From Methanobacteriota archaeon (GTDB lineage Bacteria; Myxococcota; UBA727; JABDBI01), in NCBI GenBank assembly GCA_013288705.1, contig JABDBI010000004.1, positions 1 through 38,716 of the forward strand: a stretch of 38,716 nt of DNA, given 5' to 3'. Under the pieces are notes generated by a model. The model was given only the letters and a program-made list of their open reading frames with translations. It made no database searches and had not been told where the DNA came from. Below, piece after piece: positions 31,116 through 38,716 of the stretch. Positions within the stretch are counted from its first letter, which is position 1; each line of letters begins with the position of its first letter. The translations under genes and the position numbers were made by a program.

Positions 31116-32608
31116 AGTTTTCCGAGTACGCAGCGCACGATGGTTTAGGTCTCGCGGAGCTGGTTAAAAAAAAAGCAGTGACACCACGCGAGCTTGTAGA
31201 CGTAGCGATCTCTCATATTGAGAAAGTAAACCCCGCGGTGAACGCCGTTGTGCAGCGCTCCTTTGAGCGTGCGCGAAAAGTTGCGAAAGGAAAACTTCCA
31301 GCCGGGCCATTTGCTGGCGTTCCATTTTTATTGAAAGATCTTGGTTCTTTTGAGCCCGGCGTTCCATCCACGTTAGGCAGCAAGATATGTAAAGACCTCA
31401 TTCTCGACGAAGAAGGCGACTGCGTAAAGCGCTTTCGCGAGGCTGGTTTTATCAATTTAGGGCGCACTAATACGCCGGAGTTTGGGCTCCTGCCAACCAC
31501 TGAACCTGTGTTGCACGGTGCCACCTGCAATCCGTGGAACTTGGAGCATACCGTCGGTGGATCGAGCGGCGGTGCAGCAGCAGCTGTTGCTGCCGGGATG
31601 GTACCAATTGCCCATGGTGGTGACGGCGGAGGTTCCATCCGAATTCCCTCTTCATGTTGCGGGGTGTTTGGACTCAAGCCAACGGAGGGGCGCTCGCCTG
31701 TGGGGCCATCTGGTGGCAGACTTTGGCACGGTTTGGCTGTCGAGAATGTGATCTCGCGCTCCGTGCGTGATAGCGCGGCGGCGCTCGACATCGTGAGCGT
31801 GCCACAACGTGGTGCGCCAATTTACGCGCCACCGATCGAGACGCCCTTTCTGCAGCAGCTGTCTATGCCCCTGTCGAAGTTAAAAATCGCTGTCGTTGAA
31901 GAGCCATTTGCCAAAGCGAAGTTGCACATCGATTGTAAAGATGGACTCGCAAACGCCGCTACGCTCTGCGAACAGCTGGGGCACAACGTTGAGTTTGCGA
32001 AGATAGATTTGAATATCGAGGATGTTTCCAGCGCATATTTGGTAATTGTAGCGGGAGAGACGGCTGCTTTGCTTGAGCGCTTGTCCCATCACCTCAGCAA
32101 AAAGCCGGATCCCGCGGACCTTGAGCCGTTGACGCGACTTTGCGCCAAGGGTGGCTTGGTTTTCACAGCAGCCGATTACGCGAAAGCTGTTTGCACGATG
32201 GATGAAACGCGTCGCAAGGTCGCAGCGTTTTTTGCCGACTACGACGTCGTATTAACACCGACAACGGCGTTGCCACCTCCGAAGCTTGGTGTGCTTATCC
32301 CATCCGAGATAGAACAGCGCTTGATGCAATTGGTGTGTCGTGTCGGCGCGTCACGCTTGGTGCGGATAGCTTTTGACAGAATGCCAGAGACGGGATTTAG
32401 CTTTGCGCCGTATACATTTCTGTTTAATCTTACCGGGCAGCCGGCGATGTCGGTACCGCTCTACTGGAACAAAGAGGGCTTGCCCATTGGCAGCCATTTT
32501 GCCGGGCAGTTTGGCGATGAGGGTTTGCTATTGCGCTTGGCCAAGCAACTGGAAGAAGCTCGGCCGTGGGTAGAAAGGCGTCCGAATTTAGCGCGGGGAA
32601 GCGTGTAG
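31112..32608 (+). CDS. Amidase signature family hydrolase
   Basis: From ATG 31112 (AGGAG upstream) the 498-residue protein has the Ser-cisSer-Lys triad. Lys75 lies in FAGVPFLLKDLG, the cis-Ser in GGSSGGAAAAVAAG (residues 149-162), and the nucleophile Ser175 in GDGGGSIRIPSSCCG. The length and layout match soluble amidases that hydrolyse carboxylic amides, including aryl and fatty-acid amides. GatA-like function is unlikely, as no gatB or gatC is near. It is translationally coupled to the hydrolase upstream, so the pair may break down one compound in two steps. Its last 21 bases overlap a convergent gene. Confidence 0.92.
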   Translation: MKFSEYAAHDGLGLAELVKKKAVTPRELVDVAISHIEKVNPAVNAVVQRSFERARKVAKGKLPAGPFAGVPFLLKDLGSFEPGVPSTLGSKICKDLILDEEGDCVKRFREAGFINLGRTNTPEFGLLPTTEPVLHGATCNPWNLEHTVGGSSGGAAAAVAAGMVPIAHGGDGGGSIRIPSSCCGVFGLKPTEGRSPVGPSGGRLWHGLAVENVISRSVRDSAAALDIVSVPQRGAPIYAPPIETPFLQQLSMPLSKLKIAVVEEPFAKAKLHIDCKDGLANAATLCEQLGHNVEFAKIDLNIEDVSSAYLVIVAGETAALLERLSHHLSKKPDPADLEPLTRLCAKGGLVFTAADYAKAVCTMDETRRKVAAFFADYDVVLTPTTALPPPKLGVLIPSEIEQRLMQLVCRVGASRLVRIAFDRMPETGFSFAPYTFLFNLTGQPAMSVPLYWNKEGLPIGSHFAGQFGDEGLLLRLAKQLEEARPWVERRPNLARGSV

Positions 32609-33019
32609 AATGGACAGTAACGCCCCATGTCTCTCGAGAAATGACTGCTGAGACGGGGCATTGGGATGAGGTGGTTGACGCACTAGGCTTGGGGGCGGCA
32701 CTGCTCCTCGAGCAGCGGAATGGATTGTCAAATTAACTTCATCTTGCAAAGTTGTCACAGGGGCAGATGGAGGGGCGGCTAATGCCAGCACAAGAGGTGG
32801 GATGTGCGGTAAAACTGGTCGCACACCGGCGGGACACGTCACTGGAACAGTTGCAAGGGTCCTCCCGTCGGGGCCACGTGCGACAACGGTGTGTGAGCTG
32901 GTGCGATATGTCTCGACATTGCCGCTTGGCCGACAAAACCAGCAGCAGCCGTCGGCGCATTTTGGGGCGCCAAGCAAGAGAAGGGTAAGCACGAGGAAGG
33001 CGATTCGGAGTTGTTGCAT
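32588..33019 (-). CDS. Small exported Cys- and Pro-rich protein of unknown function
   Basis: Residues 1-23 (MQQLRIAFLVLTLLLLGAPK then CAD) look like a signal peptide, possibly a lipoprotein signal with APKC. The next 40 residues hold a cluster of cysteines (DGCCWFCRPSG) and TVVARGPDGRTLATVPVTCP. The rest is proline-rich and probably unstructured (PHIPPLVLALAAPPSAP). No family is recognised. The ribosome site is weak. The signal peptide supports a real gene; the convergent overlap with the amidase over 21 bases is tolerable. Confidence 0.55.
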   Translation of the reverse strand: MQQLRIAFLVLTLLLLGAPKCADGCCWFCRPSGNVETYRTSSHTVVARGPDGRTLATVPVTCPAGVRPVLPHIPPLVLALAAPPSAPVTTLQDEVNLTIHSAARGAVPPPSLVRQPPHPNAPSQQSFLERHGALLSILHASPR

Positions 33020-33025
33020 CGTGCG

Positions 33026-33052
33026 CCAATAACAGACTGTAGGGCAGGTCTA
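33026..33052 (-). repeat. REP-like repeat related to repeat A
   Basis: Read on the minus strand, GACCTGCCCTACAGTCTG resembles the GTGTCAGGCCCTACAATCTC portion of repeat A. It has a small palindrome (GAC at both outer edges). It lies between the 33019 gene start and mfd. Confidence 0.35.
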
Positions 33053-33067
33053 TTTTGATCTTTGGAA

Positions 33068-36000
33068 CTAAACCGCCTGCTGCAGCTCTTGCAAAAGCTG
33101 CTTACACAACGTGAAAACGTTTTGCCCCGCATTGACCAGCCACTCTCGCTCGCTCGGATTATAGATAAGCTTCATTTTGGGCGTCAGCGTCAGCCGTTTC
33201 ATGTCACGCGCAACCATCGCCGCAACCTTTTGTCCATCGAGTCGTGCATGATCCCCGAGCGAGATGACGACCTGCGGTAATGGTTGCTTATCCGTCGGTA
33301 TAGACGCATCAAGACCACGCGCAGCGATTTTGCGCAGCGCTTGTTTCAAAATCATGACTTCCGCCAAGTGATGCACTTCCTCGGGCGGCTCGCCAACTTG
33401 GTCTTGCATGCTTGCGACGACATCCCAGATTTCCTCGCCATTCTGCGCGGTTGCTAAACGCTGATAAAAGCCCATGCGTTCATGCAAATCGGGCACATAC
33501 TTGTCGGGGATAAACGCTGGAAGTGCCAGATTGATATCTGGGTCGGGCACATCTTCGTGCGTGCGCCCACGCAGATCTTCGACAGCTTCTTTAAGTAGCT
33601 CCGCGTACAAATCATACCCAACAGCAGCGACATGGCCATGCTGGTTACTGCCGAGTAGATCGCCTGCTCCACGAAGTTCTAAGTCATGTTGGGCGATCTT
33701 GAAACCAGCTCCGAGCTCGCTAAAGCGATGCAAAATCTCCAATCGTTTACGCGCCACCGGCGTGAGATGTTCGGTCGACGATGGAATCAGCAAGTAGGCA
33801 AATGCCCGCTCCTTGCTCCGACCGACACGGCCACGCAATTGGTAAAGCTGTGCCAGACCAAAATCGTCGGCGTTGTTAATAAACATCGTGTTGGCCGATG
33901 ATACGTCGATTCCCGTTTCGATGATGGTTGTGCAGACCAACACGTTGAACTCGTGATTCATAAATCGAATCATGACGTTTTCGAGGTCTTCCGCATCCAT
34001 TTGCCCGTGGCCAATCTCGATCTTGGCCTCGGGAACGAGCTTGCGCAAGTAATCTGCCGTCGCATGAATAGAGCTCACGCGATTATGCACAAAATACACC
34101 TGGCCGCTCCGGCCAATTTCCCGCAAAATCGCCTCGCGAATAACTTCGTCTTCAAAGCGAACGATCGATGTGCGAATAGCGCGCCGATCCACCGGTGGCG
34201 TTTCGATGATGCTCAAATCGCGAATGCCAAAAAAGCCCATCTGCAAGGTTCGAGGAATCGGCGTCGCCGACATCGTCAGTACATCGGTTTGCGTGCGCAG
34301 CTTCTTGAGATGCTCTTTTGCTTTAATGCCAAAACGCTGCTCTTCATCGACGACGACAAGACCCAGATTCTTAAACGATACATCCGAAGATAAAATGCGA
34401 TGTGTGCCAATGAGAATATCCACCTTGCCTTCTTTGGCTTTCTTGATGGTCTCATTCACCTCTTTGGTTTTCTGGAAACGGCTCACCACGGCAACCTGAG
34501 CACCGGTTTCCCGGAAGCGCTCTGTGAAGTTGATGGCATGCTGTTGCGCCAGGACGGTGGTCGGAGCAAGCACTGCTACCTGACGTCCAGCTGCGACCGC
34601 AAGCATGGCCGCGCGCATGGCCACTTCGGTTTTGCCATAACCCACGTCGCCGCAAATAAGCCGATCCATCGGACGCTCTTTCTGCAAGTCCGCGATGACT
34701 TCGTCAATTGCCTTCTGTTGGTCGGGTGTAGTCTCGAAAGCAAAGCGTGCTTCGAACTCCCAGTACATTTCATTGGGTGCAGCGCAGTGTGGCCTTTTGG
34801 CGAGCTCTCGCTTGGCGTAAAGATTGAGCAAATCTTGCGCCATGGCCATGACGGCCTGCTTCACTTTGGCTTTCTTCGTCTGCCAGCCAGATCCCCCGAG
34901 CTTATCGAGTCGCGCTGCTTTGCCCTCTACTCCGGAGTAGCGCTGAATCATGTTAATGCGATGGACTGGGAGATAGAGCTTATCATCGTCGGCATAGTGG
35001 AGCAGCACATAGTCTTGCTCGACACCACGTACGTTGAGTCTGGTGAGTCCCTTAAAGACACCGACGCCGTGGTCGACGTGCACGATGTAGTCTCCGACTT
35101 CAAGATCGGAGAGGGTGGTTCGAAATACGCCCTTCTTGCCAGCGCCTCGACGTGCACGTTTGCCAAAAATCTCGTCTTCAGCGAAAATAGCGAGATGCAA
35201 AAATGGCAGAATGACGCCATGGACTGGTGGCTCTGGCTCAGCGGCGTAAGTAAAAGCGTGCACCGCTGGCTCGTGAAGAGCATCTGATGGGTTCAGCAAA
35301 TCCGGAGCTATTTTAAGCACCCGAATATTGATCCCGTGTGGTTGCAGCAACTCTTTGATGCGCTGCGTGCCCCCGAGCGATTGCACCGGCAAGAGCACTG
35401 TTATGCCATCAAGTTTCAGCTGCTTGATACGCCTCGCCAATGGCGTGAGTAGGTGATGTGCATGCTCAACCTCGGTGGTATCATCGGTGCGCGTTGTCTG
35501 CCTGAGAATGTCTTGGCGCAGGCTATCGGTAGCTTCGGTATGAAGGGTAATATGCTCCGAAGGTTGCACTTGCGAAATGATGAGTTGCGTCTGTTGATTG
35601 ATTTGTGCCCAGAGTGCGTCGGGTGTGAGCAGAAATTGGCCCGGGGAAAAGCACAGCTCTCCCCGTGCCAGCGCAGTTCCGTACTGCTCTTCATATTCAC
35701 TGGTTAAACTATGGATGGTTTCCGAAAACGCTTCTTGCCCATCAATAAAAACCGTGACGCCATGATCACCGTAAACGCGCTGCATCAATGCGAGAGGCGA
35801 TTCTAGTTTTTGATGAAATGCCGGCAAGAGACTCTCGATACCAAAGAATGGAATGCCGTTCTCAATATCCTCGAGTTTGTCGCGTAGCTTCTTCGTCGGA
35901 TATTCGACTTCGTCAGCTAAGTCGCGCAGGCGCTGATCTGCTAGTGAAACCGAAGCTTCATCGAGAAAAATCTCTCGGGCAGGTCCAAATTGAAACTCTT

Positions 36001-36637
36001 CTTCAAAATCGAGTGTACGTTGCGTTTGTGGATCGAAGCGATGAATGCGCTCGATCTCGTCGCCAAAGAAATCGAGACGAACGGGGTATTTTGCACCGGC
36101 CCAGAAAATATCAATGATGCTCCCGCGAACGGCATAAGTGCCCATGTCTTCGACGGCGTTTACCTTGCTGTAGCCACCAAGTTCAAGCTTGCGCAGGAGT
36201 TCCAATCGATCGGTGGTTGCTCCCCGGGCCATCATTTCGGCCATTTTTTGCAGTGACTCGAGCGGCAGCACTTTAGTGACTAACGCTTCGGGGGAAGTAA
36301 CAAGTACACGAAATGGCGCCCCAATAGCCAGCTTGAATAGTGTTGCTGCACGCTCCATGACGACCACTGGGTCGGGGGAGGTGGTATGAAAAGGAGTCTT
36401 CTCGTTGGCAGGTAAATAGAGCACTGCTTCGGAGTGATCTTCACCGAATAAAAACCGAATGTCGCGGAGCAAATCCTCCGTCGCAGCCAAGTTTGGTGCC
36501 ACCAAAACGAGCGGGCGAATGGATGAAAGAGAAGCTGCTAGATGCGCGACACCCAGGCCCGCAAGACCTTGCAGATTGGTATTTTGTCTGCCAGATATGC
36601 GTGCATGCACGGCCTGAAATTGGGATTTGTCATTCAT
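33068..36637 (-). CDS. mfd: Transcription-repair coupling factor Mfd
   Basis: At 1189 residues this is a full-length Mfd. The N-terminal UvrB-like modules include FRVLVTSPEALVTKVLP. The RNA-polymerase-interacting domain has VGDYIVHVDHGVGVFKGLTR (about residue 517). The RecG-like translocase has Walker A GDVGYGKTEVAMRAA (about 662), LAPTTVLAQQH, DEEQRFG (about 764), SATPIPRTLQ, and QLRGRVGRSKERAFAYLL. The TRCF C-terminal domain is present. It pushes stalled RNA polymerase off damaged DNA and recruits UvrA. I chose ATG 36637 (MNDKSQFQAV); a longer frame to 36700 would run into the divergent rsmD gene. No ribosome site is seen; a TATAAT overlaps the ATG. Confidence 0.97.
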   Translation of the reverse strand: MNDKSQFQAVHARISGRQNTNLQGLAGLGVAHLAASLSSIRPLVLVAPNLAATEDLLRDIRFLFGEDHSEAVLYLPANEKTPFHTTSPDPVVVMERAATLFKLAIGAPFRVLVTSPEALVTKVLPLESLQKMAEMMARGATTDRLELLRKLELGGYSKVNAVEDMGTYAVRGSIIDIFWAGAKYPVRLDFFGDEIERIHRFDPQTQRTLDFEEEFQFGPAREIFLDEASVSLADQRLRDLADEVEYPTKKLRDKLEDIENGIPFFGIESLLPAFHQKLESPLALMQRVYGDHGVTVFIDGQEAFSETIHSLTSEYEEQYGTALARGELCFSPGQFLLTPDALWAQINQQTQLIISQVQPSEHITLHTEATDSLRQDILRQTTRTDDTTEVEHAHHLLTPLARRIKQLKLDGITVLLPVQSLGGTQRIKELLQPHGINIRVLKIAPDLLNPSDALHEPAVHAFTYAAEPEPPVHGVILPFLHLAIFAEDEIFGKRARRGAGKKGVFRTTLSDLEVGDYIVHVDHGVGVFKGLTRLNVRGVEQDYVLLHYADDDKLYLPVHRINMIQRYSGVEGKAARLDKLGGSGWQTKKAKVKQAVMAMAQDLLNLYAKRELAKRPHCAAPNEMYWEFEARFAFETTPDQQKAIDEVIADLQKERPMDRLICGDVGYGKTEVAMRAAMLAVAAGRQVAVLAPTTVLAQQHAINFTERFRETGAQVAVVSRFQKTKEVNETIKKAKEGKVDILIGTHRILSSDVSFKNLGLVVVDEEQRFGIKAKEHLKKLRTQTDVLTMSATPIPRTLQMGFFGIRDLSIIETPPVDRRAIRTSIVRFEDEVIREAILREIGRSGQVYFVHNRVSSIHATADYLRKLVPEAKIEIGHGQMDAEDLENVMIRFMNHEFNVLVCTTIIETGIDVSSANTMFINNADDFGLAQLYQLRGRVGRSKERAFAYLLIPSSTEHLTPVARKRLEILHRFSELGAGFKIAQHDLELRGAGDLLGSNQHGHVAAVGYDLYAELLKEAVEDLRGRTHEDVPDPDINLALPAFIPDKYVPDLHERMGFYQRLATAQNGEEIWDVVASMQDQVGEPPEEVHHLAEVMILKQALRKIAARGLDASIPTDKQPLPQVVISLGDHARLDGQKVAAMVARDMKRLTLTPKMKLIYNPSEREWLVNAGQNVFTLCKQLLQELQQAV

Positions 36638-36677
36638 TATAGCAATGGCTTTAAACAGCCATAGGAGAAAAGGCAAG

Positions 36678-37238
36678 GTGGCAGGCAGATTAAGAATCAC
36701 CGGCGGAAAGTTGGTACGGCGGTATTTTCAGGTGCCTGAGGCGGCAGATAGGGGGCTTGTACGGCCCGCGTCTGATCGCGTGCGCGAGGCTGTTTTTTCA
36801 TCCCTATTTAGGCTCGTGGAAGACGCCACGGTGCTTGATTTGTTTGCAGGCAGTGGCGCCTATGGATTCGAGGCCGTGTCGCGAGGGGCTAAGCAAGTCA
36901 CGTTTGTCGAGAAAGACCCGAGTACCGCAAGGTGTATTGGCGACAACATTGTGGGCCTTGGTGTGCAAGAAAGCTGCAAGGTTGTGGTGGCTGACGCATT
37001 GCGCTTTGTGGCAGATGTGACGCATCAGCGATATGATTTGATTTTTGCTGACCCGCCATATGTGGTGCAGGTTGACCCGGCGTTTTGGCAGCATGTGTTG
37101 GGGATTTTGCAGCCAGTTGGGACAGTGATTTATCGATGTGCGAAAAAGCAGCCCTTGGAGTTGCCGGCTGGCTTTGAGGTGAGGCGCCAGCGTGCGTATG
37201 GCGGGACGGAAGTGTACTTCTTGCAGCCGTCTACATAG
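36678..37238 (+). CDS. rsmD: 16S rRNA (guanine966-N2)-methyltransferase RsmD
   Basis: The protein starts with AGRLRITGGKLVRRYF and shows the family marks VRPASDRVREAVFSSLF, the SAM-binding VLDLFAGSGAYGFEAVSRGA, VTFVEKD and the catalytic FADPPY. It methylates G966 of 16S rRNA during 30S assembly. I prefer the GTG at 36678 (AGGAG nine bases upstream and a family-typical N-terminus); an ATG at 36645 in the same frame would add eleven residues. The gene is divergent from mfd, with about 40 bases between the starts. Confidence 0.93.
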   Translation: MAGRLRITGGKLVRRYFQVPEAADRGLVRPASDRVREAVFSSLFRLVEDATVLDLFAGSGAYGFEAVSRGAKQVTFVEKDPSTARCIGDNIVGLGVQESCKVVVADALRFVADVTHQRYDLIFADPPYVVQVDPAFWQHVLGILQPVGTVIYRCAKKQPLELPAGFEVRRQRAYGGTEVYFLQPST

Positions 37239-37311
37239 ACTGTTCAGCAAATCATGTGGCAAAAACTGGCCGGCTCCAGCTGTAGTTCTTACATATAAAA
37301 CGGTGGAGAAC

Positions 37312-38130
37312 ATGATTGCATGGCTTAGTTTCATCCCTGCTTTGTATCTGGGTGCACTGTTAATGGTCAGTGCTGCGATCTTGTCCATTGTAGCCCTTCT
37401 TATTTTTAGGCGTTTTGTCAGCGCTTCCCTGCTCAAAACGCACAACGATTCTGCTGGCGTTATATTTCAAATCATTGGTACGCTTTATACGGTGCTCCTT
37501 GCATTTGTAGTCATTACTGTGTGGGGATCGCTGCAAACTGCGGAGCAAAACGCCACTGATGAAGCAGGAACCGTTGGAGACATGATACGCGATGTCGGTT
37601 TCTTTCCAGAGCCGATACGCAGCGATGCACACAAGCGGCTGCGCGAATACGTGAATGCAGTTGTCGAGAACGAGTGGCCGGCGATGGCGGTCGGGAAGTC
37701 CAGCCCGCGCGTATGGAATGCGCTTTCGGAAGTCTTCAAATCCGTTTCCCAAATACAGCCAATGACGGCGCGCCAAATTAATGTTCATTCGGAGTTGCTC
37801 AAACGCGTCAATGACCTGTCGATGCAGCGCCGCCATCGATTGCTTATATCCCGGCAGGAAATACCCACCATCCTATGGTACACGTTGCTTTTCGGCGCTG
37901 CTATGATGGTTTTTCTTTGTTTTATGCTGGGGGTTGAGAGTGCCGTCGTACATGCCACGCTGACCGGCTCGTTAGTGATGATGATGGTGATGGCTCTCTT
38001 TCTTATCCACGAGATCGATCATCCATTCAGAGGGGAGATCCATGTTGACCCGTCTGCTATGCAGCTGATTTTGAAGCAATTTGACAATATGGCGCAGGAT
38101 TACTCGCTTAAAGCGGCCTTGCAAAAATAG
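37312..38130 (+). CDS. DUF4239-family membrane protein
   Basis: From ATG 37312 (GGAG five bases upstream) the 272-residue protein has two N-terminal membrane helices (WLSFIPALYLGALLMVSAAI, VIFQIIGTLYTVLLAFVVIT) and two C-terminal ones (WYTLLFGAAMMVFLCFMLGV, LTGSLVMMMVMALFLIHEID). A soluble helical section with NATDEAGTVGDMIRDVGFFP lies between. This is the layout of DUF4239 proteins, which share distant similarity with bestrophin-type channels; function is unproven. The C-terminus (IDHPFRGEIHVDPSAMQLIL) is typical of the family. A frame open back to 37192 overlaps rsmD and is unlikely. Confidence 0.88.
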   Translation: MIAWLSFIPALYLGALLMVSAAILSIVALLIFRRFVSASLLKTHNDSAGVIFQIIGTLYTVLLAFVVITVWGSLQTAEQNATDEAGTVGDMIRDVGFFPEPIRSDAHKRLREYVNAVVENEWPAMAVGKSSPRVWNALSEVFKSVSQIQPMTARQINVHSELLKRVNDLSMQRRHRLLISRQEIPTILWYTLLFGAAMMVFLCFMLGVESAVVHATLTGSLVMMMVMALFLIHEIDHPFRGEIHVDPSAMQLILKQFDNMAQDYSLKAALQK

Positions 38131-38166
38131 CTAGCAAGCTAGCAGTATCTTTGTTATACTGCTAGC
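38130..38166 (+). promoter_or_regulatory. Operator/promoter palindrome of the VapBC locus
   Basis: GCTAGCAGTAT (38138-38148) and ATACTGCTAGC (38156-38166) form a perfect 11-bp inverted repeat ending just before the antitoxin ATG. A third GCTAGC lies at 38130. TATACT (38155-38160) within it could be a -10 box, which would place the transcript start at or near the ATG (leaderless). It is the likely autorepression site, and could also act as a hairpin after the DUF4239 gene. Confidence 0.65.
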
Positions 38167-38167
38167 A

Positions 38168-38419
38168 ATGAAAACGACGATTGATATCCCTCTTCCGCTT
38201 TTAAAGAAGGCGAAGAAATACTCCGAAGAACACCACATAACGTTGAAAGCGCTAGTTGAAGTCGCTATCTCGCAAGTATTGAGTGGGAAGGCAAATAATC
38301 AAAAATTTCAGTTAGAAGATAAAAGTGTTTCGGGTCATGGCTTACAGAGTGATTTCGATTGGAATGATTGGGCTTCAATTCGTGAAGCTTCCTACGAAGG
38401 ACGTGGTGGCCACAAGTGA
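38168..38419 (+). CDS. VapB-like antitoxin
   Basis: The 83-residue protein opens with MKTTIDIPLPLLKKAKKYSE, a short strand then helix, as in VapB antitoxins that bind DNA as ribbon-helix-helix dimers. The acidic, Trp-containing tail (SDFDWNDWASIREASYEGRG) would wrap the toxin. Its stop overlaps the next start by four bases (GTGA), and the next gene is a PIN-domain toxin. No Shine-Dalgarno site is present; a leaderless mRNA is possible. VapB antitoxins repress their own operon together with VapC. Confidence 0.85.
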   Translation: MKTTIDIPLPLLKKAKKYSEEHHITLKALVEVAISQVLSGKANNQKFQLEDKSVSGHGLQSDFDWNDWASIREASYEGRGGHK

Positions 38420-38716
38420 TAGCGGTGGATACGAATATTCTGATTTATGCTCACCGACGAGACTCTCCTTGGCATAAGTTTGCTTTTACGTGCTTAAAAC
38501 ACTTGGCAGAAAAAGGCGCTACTTGGGCTATTCCCTGGCCATGTATTCACGAGTTTTTAGCGATTTCAACGCATTCACGGATATTTAACCCTCCCTCGAC
38601 AATGGGCGAGGCTGTTGACCAAATTGAAGTCTGGATGGAAAGCCCGAGTCTTCGCATGATAGGAGAGGGGGATAATTATTGGGAACAGTTGAAGAAGACA
38701 CTACGAGATGCCAAGG
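38416..38716 (+). CDS. VapC-like PIN-domain toxin (3' end cut by window)
   Basis: The GTG at 38416 opens MIAVDTNILIYAHRRDSPWH, with the PIN active-site Asp5 and Asn7. The second acidic residue lies in PWPCIHEFLAIS (Glu46). The frame stays open to the window end (about 100 codons), with a central helix GEAVDQIEVWMESPSL. PIN toxins cut RNA, often tRNA or rRNA, in a Mg-dependent way. The rest of the domain, with the later Asp residues, lies outside the window, so integrity cannot be judged. Confidence 0.87.
   Translation, partial: MIAVDTNILIYAHRRDSPWHKFAFTCLKHLAEKGATWAIPWPCIHEFLAISTHSRIFNPPSTMGEAVDQIEVWMESPSLRMIGEGDNYWEQLKKTLRDAK

Noticed and set aside
34400..35287. A 295-codon open frame on the plus strand
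   Set aside because: It lies wholly antisense to the conserved translocase part of mfd, has no ribosome site and no recognisable protein features.

Overview
The window looks like a chromosomal segment of a Gram-negative bacterium. It carries OmpA-type and other lipoproteins, many proteins with Sec signal peptides, membrane-bound hybrid histidine kinases, an L,D-transpeptidase, and the housekeeping genes mfd, rsmD and a tRNA-Gly. Base composition is near balanced. The abundance of unrecognised secreted proteins, large sensor kinases and decayed toxin-antitoxin loci would fit a deltaproteobacterial-type lineage (Bdellovibrionota or Myxococcota relatives), but no single marker fixes the taxonomy and this is a low-confidence guess.

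Layout. 1-5.0 kb: accessory region with a MerR/TipAS regulator cut by the window edge, an AAA-DUF4143 ATPase behind two palindromes, a secreted unknown, a Fic-fold protein with an altered catalytic motif, and two short direct repeats that resemble promoters with 19-bp spacers. 4.7-8.3 kb: a decayed toxin with an intact HTH antitoxin, a GNAT acetyltransferase, a large beta-helix lipoprotein resembling GH141, and a charged secreted protein. 8.4-14 kb: an outer-membrane lipoprotein pair (OmpA and DUF4398) with a clear terminator, a thioesterase, a hybrid histidine kinase and a secreted Cys-rich protein. 13.2-17.6 kb: two alpha/beta hydrolases, an APH(9)-like kinase, a second toxin-antitoxin locus with a deleted toxin, and an L,D-transpeptidase. 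17.7-19.6 kb: the most unusual gene, with a bacteriocin-type double-glycine leader, a heptad coiled coil and a C-terminal region resembling plant IQM calmodulin-binding proteins. 19.7-28.3 kb: threonine aldolase, secreted unknowns, a four-gene two-component cluster, and a protein with both a signal peptide and a methyltransferase-like fold. 28.3-38.7 kb: an ABC exporter, tRNA-Gly(CCC), a hydrolase-amidase operon, mfd/rsmD, a DUF4239 membrane protein and a VapBC-type toxin-antitoxin pair cut by the right edge.

How the genes fit together. The clearest functional units are the phosphorelay operon (22655-26866), the lipoprotein operon (9600-8452), the translationally coupled hydrolase-amidase pair (30351-32608), and three toxin-antitoxin loci, two of which have lost an intact toxin while keeping the antitoxin. 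Several unrelated genes look like exported factors (17719, 26893-28281, 20798-22090, 2286 and others). Together with the Fic-fold protein they raise the possibility of a bacterium that interacts with eukaryotic or bacterial hosts. That is inference, not something the sequence proves.
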